DNA from: Gordionus sp. m RMFG-2023
Taxonomy: Eukaryota; Nematomorpha; Gordioida; Chordodea; Parachordodidae
Assembly (NCBI RefSeq): GCF_954871325.1
Contig: NC_088778.1
Location: 23,483,120 to 23,547,119, forward strand
Length of the DNA stretch: 64,000 nt
Direction: 5' to 3'
Part shown: positions 50,601 through 61,193 of the stretch, one piece after another
Position numbering within the stretch: the first letter of the stretch is position 1
Layout of the letters: each line of letters begins with the position of its first letter
Translations under genes and position numbers: made by a program
Notes under the pieces: model-generated
What the model was told of the DNA's origin: nothing
What the model saw: only the letters and a program-made list of their open reading frames with translations
Database searches by the model: none

Positions 50601-53600
50601 TCACATAATATTAAAAATGCGGGATCCCTATCGACCAAAACCTGTAGGTAGTGTTGTTAAGCGGTTCGATTTTCAAAAACATCTAACCCAATTTTAGCCA
50701 AAAAATATTACTTTAGCATGGAGATTTTGCTCATAGATGGTATTAAGGAAATTTCTAGTCTTATGTAATCTTATTTTGGCTGAAATCTTATTTTAAAATC
50801 GGCAAAATCGAGCAGTTTAGAAATACTATGACTTGTTAATCAAGGGGGGGGGATTAAAAAAAAATCATATAAGCCTTTTCCAATCATAGAAGAAGCCAAT
50901 TTAATGACCCCTCTTTCTTTACTAATCATGAACCCAATACAAGTTTACCGTTGTCAGCTAAATTATAAAAATTGTTTTCTCCCTTTGTTCCGAATTAATG
51001 AAATACAGTTAAACCCTCATTCATATATTAAATAAAATACTTCCTTATGAAAAAAAGTAGTTGCTATACAAGAAACAATTAATAAATATTATTTTTAAAA
51101 ATAGTTTTTAGTCATTATTCTTGTTTTATACTTAATTATCGATGTATAAATATTAAAATAAAACAATCATAAATTTTCGTCCTCATTCCTTGATCTAAAT
51201 TTTTAAAAAATAATTTCTATTTCCTTGAATTTAAGTATTTTCATAACAGCATTAAGCTACTAATTTACAGGTTAAAAAACGCTATGTAATTTGTGAACGA
51301 TTTTAAAATGTCACCAAGATCTAATAACGAAATATATTTTAAAAGGCATTATTACCAGTTTCTACTTACTACTTATTTATTATGATTCACGAATGATGAT
51401 ACACTTTTATAACAGTAGATCCTTTAATTCTAATAATTTTTCCTTCTAATTTTTAAATCAATAAAACTTTAACTATGAAATTAATAGTCGGTGGAATAAA
51501 TAAATAAATTTATAATAATATTTAAAATAAGACTAATAGAAGAAAAACCTGAGATTCCATTAAGTGTTGCCTAAAAGGGAAATTGTCATTGTTGCAAATC
51601 CATAATAAATCGGATATCTCATTTGGTGATGAAACCATGAGATTTGTACCTTTATAGAAAATATATTATCAGATTATATTTTATTATAAATATTTATTAG
51701 TCTAAGATTTTTTTTTGATTAGTTAAAATCCTCCAATCATTGGAGATATATGATGGTAACAAAGTTCTAAGTTTTTATTAAGAATATTATGTCAATTGTA
51801 CATATATCAAGATGAAGATGATTTAACCTGCCAAGGCCATCTGAAATATTTTTTATACCAAAAGAAAATTAAGAGTATAAAGTCTACACTTTGTAAAATT
51901 GTGTCCCAACTCAAATATATCCTCAATTGTGTAGACATGGGCAGTCTCAAAACTGTGCAGGCCTTTTTAAGGAAAAAATGAGAAGATATCTGATTAAATC
52001 GGTTATAACAAGATTGAACTCTTTTTATAACTCCGTGAAATTAATAGTCTTATTAAGGAGTATGACCAATTTGACGAATCTTGGGACAAATCCGAAATGT
52101 TAAATCATTCTTTAATATATTATATGGTTGTGTTAATGAAAAAATATGACATGTATATAATATATGATTTTATAAGTTATGGAACCTTTTACACGGCTAT
52201 TTCGATTTTAGAACATTTAGGATATCTCACTCCCACGATAACTATTATAAAATTAAAACTTAAAAAAAATTGTTTAAATAATTTTAAGTTTTATAACAAC
52301 TTATTAATACAATCCTGAAAGACATAAATGAAAGGTATACAGTTGAAATATTGTTTACAATTTATATTTTGATTATATATATTTTCAAGAGATTCCAACA
52401 CATCTATAAAGATGATTATTATAAGCAATAATTCAGTCGCTATTTATTGAATCGGCCCTGGATAAAATTAGAGGTCAACGAAGGTAGAAAGCTTAAACTT
52501 ATTTCCAGTTTGAAAAAATATCTAAAAAACCACATACTGATTATTTTCTGATAAAGATAAAAAAAAAATTTGATGAGGATCTGAATGAAGATTCTTTAGA
52601 AGATGATCTATTAAGTTTTTTCCAAAATAAGGATTATTCTTTAATTTTTAATAATTTATCCCAATTAAAATTTTAATTTAATAATACAACCCTCCCATCC
52701 TCTGCGCCAGTTGTTATAACGGCGATTGATGAACACTCTCTTGTTTATCTGATTAAAATTTTGAAAATCAATTGTTAAAAATAAATAAAAAATTATTGTA
52801 AAAATATCTTATCTTATAATATATAATTTTTGTATATAATATATAGGAAATTTTTGTACATATTTAATTTTTCAAGTAATGAGTAACGCGTTTCTTTTTT
52901 GAAGTGACGTTTACTGCACTAATTAAAAAGGATCTTATTTTTATAAGTTACATTAGCATATTAAATACAGAAAAATAAAAAAGCATTATTATTTTTTATA
53001 TCGAGCAATCATTTTTAAAAAAAATTCTAAATAAGTTCTCAACATTAACAGTATAGTCAGCGAAAACTGTTGATTTATATTTTTCTAATAGGTTAAATCA
53101 AAAATGAATAATATAATTCTACAAATCATACAGCCCTAAACCATATCAGGTGCCTATAGTAGCCCATACAAACCTAGTTTCATTTTAAACAAATAATGCT
53201 ATGTTAACAATTGTATATTATTTGTTTAGAATTTGAATTTTTTTAATGGATAAAAAAGGGCTCAATATTTCGATTTCAAAAGAAAAATCAAATACTTTTT
53301 GACAACAAAGCGCTGAAAACATTGTTAGGCCTTTTGTTGATTCCTTTACTTGGATTAAATGAGTTATAATTAATGAACGAAGATGTGGCGGTTGGATTTA
53401 ATGTCGATGGTTGGTACATATTGGAAGGTGTAGGATTCGAATAACTAGGCGGGAATCTTAAATGAATCAATTTAAGCATGAAAGGACAGGTGTCGGGTTC
53501 CGTATCGTAAGAACGAGTGCTAAAATAGTACCGAAAGCCTATAAATATAAAGTAATTGAATGGAGGTAAAATGAAGGAACCCGTGGATATCAAATAACAT

Positions 53601-56600
53601 GGTGGCTCATTTCACATATGCAATTAATATTAATTGATTTATTATAAATTCACGATTCAGTCTATTTTAACTCTTAAGGTATAATTAAAAAAATAGATTG
53701 CTTATCTTATAATTATATGTGTAAAAAATTAAATCCTCGCAAGTTGAGTCAAAGCCAGGTTCGGATCTAAATCCCTTAATCGGAAATTCTAAAAAATAGA
53801 ATAGAAATGTAAGATCTTTTTTAAAAATCAAAACGATAATTATAATTTCTCTGTGATTAATACAAAGCAGTAAGTGATTTTTCTTTATCATGTTTAACAT
53901 TTATAAATGTGTTTAATTTATATTTTCAAATTATTTCGGGTTTAAAAATATATAAAAAGTAACGGGTTCGGCTCCATTAATTGAATTTGCAAGGCTCTAG
54001 AAAGGATAATAATTATAAAAAAAATAGAATAATTTTATATAACCTGTGGAAGTAAAAGCGATCAAATGTAAGATTTTGGATTGAGTAACGCTTATGGGCG
54101 CTATAGATACGATCTTTCCAAAATTGTCCCTTTCAACTAATCTTAATAATTTAATTTTAAAAAAATAGTTTAGTTCTTAATGATCTGAGCGTCTTACCTA
54201 TTTTGAACAATATTATAAGTTATGAAAACGACCTAATCTTGTTATATCAATCACTTTTTTTTAATTTTAAGCATTTTAAAAAAAATGAATGGGTCAGTGT
54301 GACTTCAAATTTGACAATTTAAAAAAAATTATAAATATGAATTTTAATGTATAAATATGCTATCTTTATGAGTTCATGTAACTCATTCTTAGAAAGTTAC
54401 TTTCGAAAAGTAACTAACCCCAAATACCCTTCTCAAAAGTAGAGAGCTATATTTACGGTTTCTATAATAAATGATCTATAACTATTACCCGAGCTTTAAT
54501 ATAATTTTTTATTATACAATACAGATTTGCAAAATAAAATTATTTACAGTATATAATATTTATATAGCACAACGTTTATTTGTATAAAAAATTTTGGATA
54601 CAATAAATGTTTATTAATGATAAAATATTATTTTCAAAATTACAATCAAACAGTGCGTTTTTTCCTAGGTTTATCTAAAGTAAATAATCTTTATACTGGG
54701 AAACTTGTTAGAGGTGTGGCTAAATATCTGTGGAAAATTGATTCAGGATAAAGAAATCTTCAACGAGAATTTTAAGATTTTTTCCCGTGATCTTTGATGA
54801 TCAACAAATTTAGAATTTTAAGCAAAATATCATAAAATCTTGCTAGAGCATACTCAAAAATGATCCTCAAAAATCTTGAGTTTTTTATGGTATTCTGGTA
54901 TTTTTAATGGACATAAAAGGCATTCAAGAATGCTGCCTGTGCCATAAAAAAATTTAATCGTTGACTAAGATTATTTCGGGAAAAATTATATTAAAAAAAA
55001 TTCTAGGAATTGAAAGAATATGCCCAAATTATGGAAGAAAATTCCCAAAACAAAGTAAATTTAATTTGACGATCCCAATGACATCCTCTGAACGGAAGAT
55101 TGAAATACGTTATATTCCAAAAAATTGTAGCTAGATATAAAGATCAAAGTTAGTTATCTAGATTTAACTAATTAATTCTCCCCCCCCCCTTAATAACTAC
55201 ATATTTATTTACAGTCAGTATTTTATAAAGATTGTAATTTTTTTTTAAATATTTTTTTTTTATAAAATAGATATGTACACAAATAATAAATATTCCTGAA
55301 ATAAAAATTAAACATTATGTAAGGTAATAGAAATAGGTTAAAATATCAAAAAATTATAAGGTAAACGGTTCATATAAATTGTTAAAAAAATACTGTTAAT
55401 TATTAATATAGTTGGGTGATTACTATATTTCCTTAAACCAATTTTTAACCGGCTAAACCAAGTTTTTAGCTGAAAACTATCACTTTGGCCTCGGGGTTTT
55501 TCTTTTCTAAAAGAAATAGCAGTTCAAATTTGGAAAAACTAATATAAATTAAAACGTCTTAAGGTAAACGGATTTTCTTCGAAAGGTTCCTGAAGATTTA
55601 GCGAATTAGCCGACATTTAGCCGTTACCCAACTATAGTTATTAGTAAGCGTTAATTGACAAATTTTGAAACAAGTGGTATATAAAGAAAATTCAAAGCTT
55701 ACTTAGTTATAGCGATAGCTCTATTATGAGTTTCCTCGTGATTAATCGTTATTATATGGGATGCTTCGTTACCATCGAGGCCCAAGTAGAACAGCTGTTA
55801 AGTGTTTTTTTTGGTTTGTGTCATTAGTAGTATTATATCATATTTTTATAAGCGACATTAGTAATAATAATAATAGGTTAAATTAATCATAAAAAAACCT
55901 ATAATCGTTTATAACGAATTATAGGAAATGCATAGGCGTTATAAGTCGATTTTCGAAAAATATTTATTAAACATGTATATATATGAGAGACATACAGAGG
56001 TACTATTTGCACGGCCCGGATATAATTTATAAAAAGGCCAGGCCCGGATATTTTTATATATATTATATTTATTTTTAATATTTAAAGATTATGGTGATTT
56101 AAAATATACGGCCCGGCGAAAAAAAATTTCAGGCCCGGTCCGGGTATTTGAAAAAAAAATACAGGCTTGACTGGGCCCAAGTATATTTAAAAAAATTAAA
56201 ATACCCGGGCCTACAGGTATATATAGAAAGAAGTTGGTTCAATAATAACTGACTTGAATATCGCCACGTTCTGATAAGACATATAAATTATTTCTATTTT
56301 CATCAACAGTTATTTGTACCAATGGATCTAGAACAAACATAAAATAATTATATATTTAAAATGAAAAGGTATTCAAATAAAATACAGAAAGAATTCACGA
56401 TTTTTGTTAATGATTCCTTTTTACTTTTATATTATAGCTATATGAATAATGCCTCTGAAACGGCGGCGTTACTAGGTCCTTATTGTCGGGTCGTGGTTTC
56501 GAATTCAGGTTCAAAAATTTTAAATTGTTTGGTCAGACATTTTGGGAACACGGAACAAAGAGGGGCAGATTTGTGGAGAGAACCTAATACACCTGATGTA

Positions 56601-59600
56601 TATCCCGACCTTGGCGGCGAGCCTCGGTTCCGATTAAAATTTTTAACAACCAAAATTGTCCGCTATAGTCGATAAAATTTCAGATTCTGAATTCGAGTTC
56701 AAAGCCCTGTTGAAAAGTTAATTCTTTTGAATCATAATGTGCTCAAAAAATAACCTTATTAGTAATAATAGAAAATATTATAAGCGTGCCGTTTTCCGAT
56801 CAAATTTATATTCGCCTGAGAGTGCTTTGACTACTATGCTCGGTCGATAAATAGTTTGATAATAAAAAAACTCATAAAACTTATTCCTTATAATGTGTGT
56901 TCTTGGTGAAAACGTGCAGAGGAGATAAAGAGGTTTTCCATCTTTAAACGAATGCCGAAAAATGGAGTTTTGGAACAAACCCTCTCTAGCCAACAAGATA
57001 TCTCAATAATATAATAATCTCATTCTGGCCCACAACGGGTCATAACATAAGTAGATTCTTTTAGTTTTAATATTTACTGTTCGAATGTTGTAAACATTGG
57101 TGCTTATTAAAAGTATCGGCAGATACTTTATATTTTACTCGATACAGTTTGACAGATACTCAAGACGATAATTAATATTTTTCTAGCATTCTACTATTTC
57201 CTCCATATCTTTATACCAATGCAATAATTCGATCGCATAAATGACACCGTGCTTATTAAAAGTATCGGCAGATACTTTATATTTTACTCGATATAGTTTG
57301 ACAGATACTCAAGACGATAATTAATTTTTTTCTAGCATTCTACTATTTCCTCCATATCTTTATACCAATGCAATAATTCGATCGCATAAATGACACCAAA
57401 TTGAAGCGGGAGTAAAACAATTTTCTTTAAAATTATACAATAACAATTTTCATTAAAATTATAAATTGGTGATATGTAACTTTTATAAACCTAGGGTCTG
57501 ACAGTATAGCTAATACCTGTAAAAATATATAAAATAAATTAAATACGCAAATAATAATACTAATATCGTTCAGTAATTGAAGATCTGATATAATTTGTAA
57601 CGCAAATTTTCTTCGAAAAAAGGATATATCAACGTAATGCAGAATTAAGTCATTACAGTTAATGCTTCTTTATTCTATTTATAAAGATAATAGGATCTTT
57701 GTTGGTTCCATTCACACTTTCTAGCATCATTAAAATGTTACATGCCAATGTGGAGGCATATTTAGTTTTATATATGTTGTTGTTTATTTTTGCATTTAAA
57801 GTATCAATTATCACATTACACCCAAAAATTCTTAAAAGTATGGATTGATATTAAAGTGGTGTCTATTCTGTAAATTTCATATTTTGAGAATCAATTACTT
57901 CTTCTATATCCAAAGTTTTAACACAACAATTATTCCTCAGATTCGTTTAATATTTTTCAATTCTACAATAATACCTTTTTTATTCCATCCACTGTGACAG
58001 ATAAGATAAAATAATCCATGCCCCAAACATAGGTAATACTCATATTAACCAGACATTTATCCTGATATTAAATCTCATTCATGACCAATGAAAATTTCTT
58101 AAACCTTAAATTAATTGATTTGGGGTTTTAAGGGAATTATAACATATATAAAATTATATTAAATTCAACTAAACTGATTTAGCTTGTTTGTTAATTTTAA
58201 TGTAAATAATTTTTTAAATCAAAACCTTTATTTTTAAAATCAATTTTTAATTTTATATATATAATACTAATTTATAATGGTTAACAAATAAATTGTAATT
58301 TACAAATATAATGATAGTAAAAATAAAATTTTCTTATGCCTCGCCACTGTTCGGTTTCATAGATTTGCCAAAAGTCTGGTGGTGGCAATGTGGTAGCACA
58401 CTGGTCTATATAAATATAAATTATTATTTTTGGTATTGCCGATACTATGTTAATATCGGTTTTGGGCATCTATATTGACCCAAAAAGTTGTATCAGCATT
58501 TCTAACATGTAAACAGTCATATACTTCAGTCTGGGGCTCTATCAAAGCCACCGTGTTTAATTTAAAAAGAAATATTTTATAATATAATTAGGTTTATGGT
58601 TATATTTATGATAGGAAAAAAATTAAATGAAATTTATTTAACCAGGGTTTGTGAAAATATTTCTGATATTTGGTAAAATAAAGGACGACAGTTTTCCCCT
58701 AGAATGATTGATAAGCCATGCTCGTTTGCCTAGCCAATTTTTATGTAGCTGAAAATAAAAAAATAATGATTTTTTTTTAAAATATAACATTATTTTTAAC
58801 ACACACTATCTAGAGTTTTTAATTTATATCTATTTAACCAATATTCTGAAATAATTTTCTTAAAGTTTAAATTAATTTCAAGATTAACCCACTAAAAATC
58901 ATTATATTAAATTTATTCTATACATAATTTATAATCAAATATTTTTATTTGAAAATAAAAGCTAATATATGTTAAATGTACAATCAAACAAAAAGGTAAA
59001 TTAAATTATGTGACCCTATATTTCATAAACAAATAGTTTAATATTTAAGAGAAACAAGGGAATGGGTTTAAACACAATACATAACATAAATTTTTATAAT
59101 TTTAGATAGAAATATATTTCATAATGATATTTTTTAATGCAAATATTTAATGGAACTAATATTATATATTAGCATACAATATATTTATAACAAGTTATAT
59201 TAACTTTTATAAAATAAACATGATAGCTCAAAATATCAGTATTTATTTGAAGAACAATATTTTTTTAGAGATCTTCAATCTATATCTCCTTAAATTTAAC
59301 TATTAATTAAAATAATATTTTAAAGTTGTTCCAATAAAAAATTAGTTTCAAGATCCAACCACTAAAAATTATTGTAATAATTAAATTTATCATATACATC
59401 ATGAATAATCAAATATTTTTATTTAAAAATGCTTATATTTATTAAAGGTATAATCAACAAAAATTAATTTAAATCAATTTGATTAAATAATGCCAACCCT
59501 ACATTTCATAACAAATAGTTCAATATTTCAGAAAAACAAGGGAATGGGATAGGAAAAGTATTTTTAAAATTATCCAGAATATGTTTCCCGAACTTCCAGA

Positions 59601-60655
59601 TTCTTCTAAGTTATATAACATTCTATTTACCATATTTTTTGAAAAATAAAATAATGGGAATTGAGCATTTTTAATCTTAAAGGAACTGGAGTAAAATGGG
59701 TATCATATAGGAAACGATTTTTAGTTTTAAAGTTAAATTGAGGACTAATTATAAAACCCTAAAATACTATATTAAATAATGATTTATATATAATTGATTA
59801 CATAATCACATAAAATCAATGATCTATTACTTGATAGTATAATTCATATAAGCAACCATCTTGTCCAGCCATGAAAATTCTCCCATTTGTTTTTAATGAT
59901 ATTATTTGATTAAATATTAATCCATCTGTGGAAAGGCTTAATAAAGGTTTAGGTAATATAAATATAGATTCAAAGTCCATATCCTCTATACTGTAAGTGG
60001 ATATATTTTGGTTACCAAACTTTATGGCCAGCAAAACAATATTATTTATTGATATCAAACACAAGATATATCTAATATCTATGTTATAATATTCTATCAA
60101 CATAAAATAATATAGTAATAAATATAAATTTTTACCTATTTTGGGTATTATTAATATAGCATTTGTTATTATCTCATTAAACCCATCATAAGAGATTATA
60201 TCAGAATTATTTTCATAGTTCCATAGATAGAAACTATTATCAATAATAAAATAAGCTCTGCTTAATTCAGTGAATAACCCAATTCTAAGATTGACTCCTA
60301 CTCCTATTTATTGATGTAAAAAAAATTATAATAAAATACTACTATTTATTGACTCTAAAATTTCTGGAGGGAGAAGATTAATTTTTAAATTTGTGAGGGG
60401 AGATATATGCAAAAATGAATATTCATCTTTAGCTTGAGAAGGATAATCCAAATCGCTAAGTCCACTTACAGAGGGATGTGCTACAAATATATTATTAACT
60501 ATTCCTAGATATGTAGGCTTACAATAATTATGAATTTTTAGTTGATGTGATAAGTCATGATAATTTGAATCTTTCTCAGAAACAATGTGTAATAATTTTA
60601 TTACCTCTAGTATTTCAATATCAGTTGGAATATATTTAGATTGAATATCAGGCAT
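29091..60655 (-). CDS. NUP155: Nucleoporin NUP155 / Nup170 homolog, 27 exons
   Basis: Scaffold nucleoporin of the inner ring of the nuclear pore. Exons in transcript order: 60343-60655, 60136-60303, 59831-60093, 58643-58748, 56254-56327, 55703-55794, 54044-54141, 53296-53538, 47238-47617, 46231-46431, 45783-46032, 45207-45387, 43387-43758, 42822-42910, 40859-40995, 38463-38614, 37042-37386, 36423-36594, 35791-35980, 35252-35540, 34127-34305, 33776-33995, 33121-33222, 32222-32392, 31546-31636, 31041-31177, 29091-29223. Start ATG at 60655, stop TAA at 29091-29093. Junction phases agree except at two places: between exons 14 and 15, and between 26 and 27. Each probably hides one small exon I could not recognise. 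Sum is about 1,700 residues against about 1,390 in human; the excess is in polar linkers. Strongest matches are listed under the three blocks below. Confidence 0.92.
36720..36889. repeat. Miniature inverted-repeat element, copy 1
   Basis: About 170 bp with ends TAGGTATTGATGTTAAACAGC and the inverse of GCAGTTTAACAAGACTA. It shares ends and length with 49881-50051 and 50649-50828. TA at both outer edges fits a TA target site. It lies in NUP155 intron 17 and has no coding capacity. Confidence 0.6.
39297..39520. repeat. Diverged solo end of the Sola-like family
   Basis: TGTCATTCCATTTCAAATG, then TAGCCCTTTCGAT and ACGAAATTTTAGC, follow the left inverted repeat of the 14345-18573 element in the same order, at clear divergence. 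No partner arm or transposase was seen. A long G run follows at 39541-39560. It lies in NUP155 intron 15. Confidence 0.6.
40859..47617 (-). CDS. NUP155: NUP155 exons 9-15: middle region and polar linker
   Basis: Exon 9 ends DPKRFVCITSQ (human PPKKFVLLSAQG); exon 10 contains SLALVNCLHLLCTTG, in the place of ACATCLILACSTA. Exons 11-12 are a polar, poorly conserved linker, as in other animals. Exon 13 carries RPVWN and then a leucine-rich stretch LAERLDGLLKFCETY, in the place of LQELKGLQEFLDRNS. Exons 14-15 are again polar, with no close match. The phase mismatch between exons 14 and 15 shows that this part is not fully solved. Confidence 0.8.
46910..47092. repeat. Diverged solo right end of the Sola-like family
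   Basis: Ends CATTTGACATGGGATGACCC, like the right terminus of the 14345-18573 element, preceded by the similarly ordered blocks CGAGGTCGATCAAAAATCT and GAGGCTAAAATTTTGG. It lies in NUP155 intron 9. Confidence 0.6.
47870..48700 (-). pseudogene. LINE fragment, same broad family as 20975-22500
   Basis: Minus-strand pieces read KLVPNLKDFIKFTSVEVSRA, CGLDGVGC, HSLHCKAREN and LIPWDIGKHIIDIFAPSN. Their order resembles the Cys/His motif and C-terminal PW--G--L-WD domain of the non-LTR element at 20975-22500. The frame is broken throughout. Assignment rests on pattern only. Confidence 0.45.
48701..49880. other. NUP155 intron 8, AT-rich, nothing further recognised
   Basis: Contains a C homopolymer near 49324-49333 and possibly the 5' continuation of the LINE fragment, but no motif I can support. 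Confidence 0.4.
49881..50051. repeat. Miniature inverted-repeat element, copy 2
   Basis: Ends TAGTGTTGATAAACGGATCGAT and inverse of TTGTTTAACAATACTA; the interior shares ATCGGCTAAATTTAG-type blocks with copies at 36720 and 50649. It lies in NUP155 intron 8. Confidence 0.65.
50649..50828. repeat. Miniature inverted-repeat element, copy 3
   Basis: Ends TAGTGTTGTTAAGCGGTTCGA and inverse of TCGAGCAGTTTAGAAATACTA. Clearly related to copy 2, from which it is separated by about 600 bp. Confidence 0.65.
51570..52777 (+). pseudogene. Broken, unrecognised coding-like stretch inside NUP155 intron 8
   Basis: The plus strand shows a series of protein-like segments: LSLLQIHNKSDISFGDETM, LCKIVSQLKYILNCVDMG, then SLIKEYDQFDESWDKSEM, TFYTAISILEHLGYL, and at the end FDEDLNEDSLEDDLLSFF and VVITAIDEHSLVYLIKIL. 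They are in changing frames over 1.2 kb and look like the relic of one gene of perhaps 350-400 residues. I do not recognise the family. It may be a processed copy of a host gene or part of an unknown element. It is broken in several places. Confidence 0.35.
53296..60655 (-). CDS. NUP155: NUP155 exons 1-8: N-terminal beta-propeller
   Basis: Matches to human NUP155 in order: PSVSGLSDLDYPSQ (human PTVSGMSDMDYPLQ), YLWNYEN and SYDGFNE (MWNYED, YFDGLSE), NGRIFMAGQDGCLYELYYQ (NGRIFLAGKDGCLYEVAYQ), WLINHSRGKLSSFILPN (KINHSKSSLSFLVPS), DPLVQITVDENRNNLYVLSE ([20 protein letters not shown]), FRYYFSTRS and LIHLRFPPSYS (VRLYFS, LVHVRLPPGFS). Introns 1 and 2 are only 39 and 42 nt (60304-60342, 60094-60135), while the introns after exons 4 and 8 are 2.3 and 5.7 kb. 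Confidence 0.93.
55411..55632. repeat. Second type of miniature element, TSD TATA
   Basis: Starts GTTGGGTGATTAC and ends GCCGTTACCCAAC, with TATA immediately outside both ends (55407-55410, 55633-55636). 222 bp, no coding capacity. It lies in NUP155 intron 6, close to exon 6. Confidence 0.55.
55985..56220. repeat. Miniature relative of hAT element B
   Basis: Begins GAGACATACAGAGGTACTATTTGCACGGCCCGG-like sequence, almost the same as the left end of element B (13421), and ends CCCGGGCCTACAGGT. Several GGCCCGG motifs with A/T spacers lie inside. No transposase. Flanks are TA-rich, so the target duplication (possibly TATATATA) cannot be read safely. Confidence 0.7.
56430..56855 (+). CDS. Unassigned plus-strand coding-like patch inside NUP155 intron 4
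   Basis: After a pyrimidine-rich acceptor-like TTTTATATTATAG (near 56429) a G+C-rich frame runs to about 56675: MNNASETAALLGPYCRVV, then NCLVRHFGNTEQRG, DVYPDLGGEPRFRLKF. A second frame at about 56640-56725 reads LSAIVDKISDSEFEFKALLK and a third, ATG at about 56739, reads MCSKNNLISNNRKYYKRAVF to GR and a stop. All three look like protein in composition and lie within 430 bp opposite to NUP155, whose exon 5 is at 56254-56327. This may be a nested gene, an element fragment or a relic. No family recognised. Confidence 0.35.
57101..57398. repeat. Tandem duplication, two units of 149 bp
   Basis: Unit starting TGCTTATTAAAAGTATCGGC is repeated head to tail (57101-57249, 57250-57398) with only a few differences, so the duplication is recent. 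It lies in NUP155 intron 4. Confidence 0.9.
57650..58560 (-). other. Weak coding-like pieces in NUP155 intron 4
   Basis: Minus-strand segments such as VALIEPQTEVYDCLHVRNAD (near 58550), LPPPDFWQIYETEQWRGIRK (near 58400) and TLACNILMMLESVNG (near 57710) look protein-like. They do not belong to NUP155, whose alignment is continuous across this intron. Family unknown; may be an old element. Confidence 0.2.
58749..59830. other. NUP155 intron 3, AT-rich
   Basis: Contains two similar ~150-bp stretches, near 58860-59060 and 59330-59530, sharing CCACTAAAAAT-ATTAT and CCCTA-ATTTCATAA-CAAATAGTT-AATATTT. They look like a diverged local duplication. Nothing coding. Confidence 0.45.
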
Positions 60656-61193
60656 TATATCTTGTACTCATATTACTTAAATATTATATTTTATTTTTTA
60701 AATTTTAGCAAAACGAGTTTCAACGAAATTAGCAGCTTATATTCGAAAATGATCTCTCGAAAATAGTGTGAAGTTAAATACATTTATTTTTTATAAGTGT
60801 ATATATAAATCTAACAATTTTACATAAGAATGTTTCATTCTAGAATAATAATAATATACTATATTATATTTACCACAAATTAATTTAAATTATTCCTTGG
60901 TAAGTCGTTTTGGCACCTTGCGATTTCGTGAAGAACATCGCACGATCATTGAATATTCTAATCTTATATTAAAACTTAAATCATTATTTGTTTTCCTCTT
61001 GTTAAAAAATTAAATTCTTATTTCATATTTTACTATATTAAAAGAATATATATTTTGGATTTTTTATCCATCTCAAAAAATCATTTTTTTGAAATACTTA
61101 TATTTAGTAAAATTTATTAAAATATTAACTGTAATATATTCTATAACTGTCAAATATGTCTGTAAAAATGGCATTTTACCTAATGTTTTATAA
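60656..61193. other. Upstream region of NUP155
   Basis: The 0.5 kb between the NUP155 start and hAT element C. It must hold the promoter, but I see no clear TATA or other core element above the AT-rich background. Confidence 0.4.

Noticed and set aside
56778-56996. Minus-strand 72-codon frame
   Set aside because: Not part of NUP155 by alignment; overlaps the plus-strand patch and has no motif.
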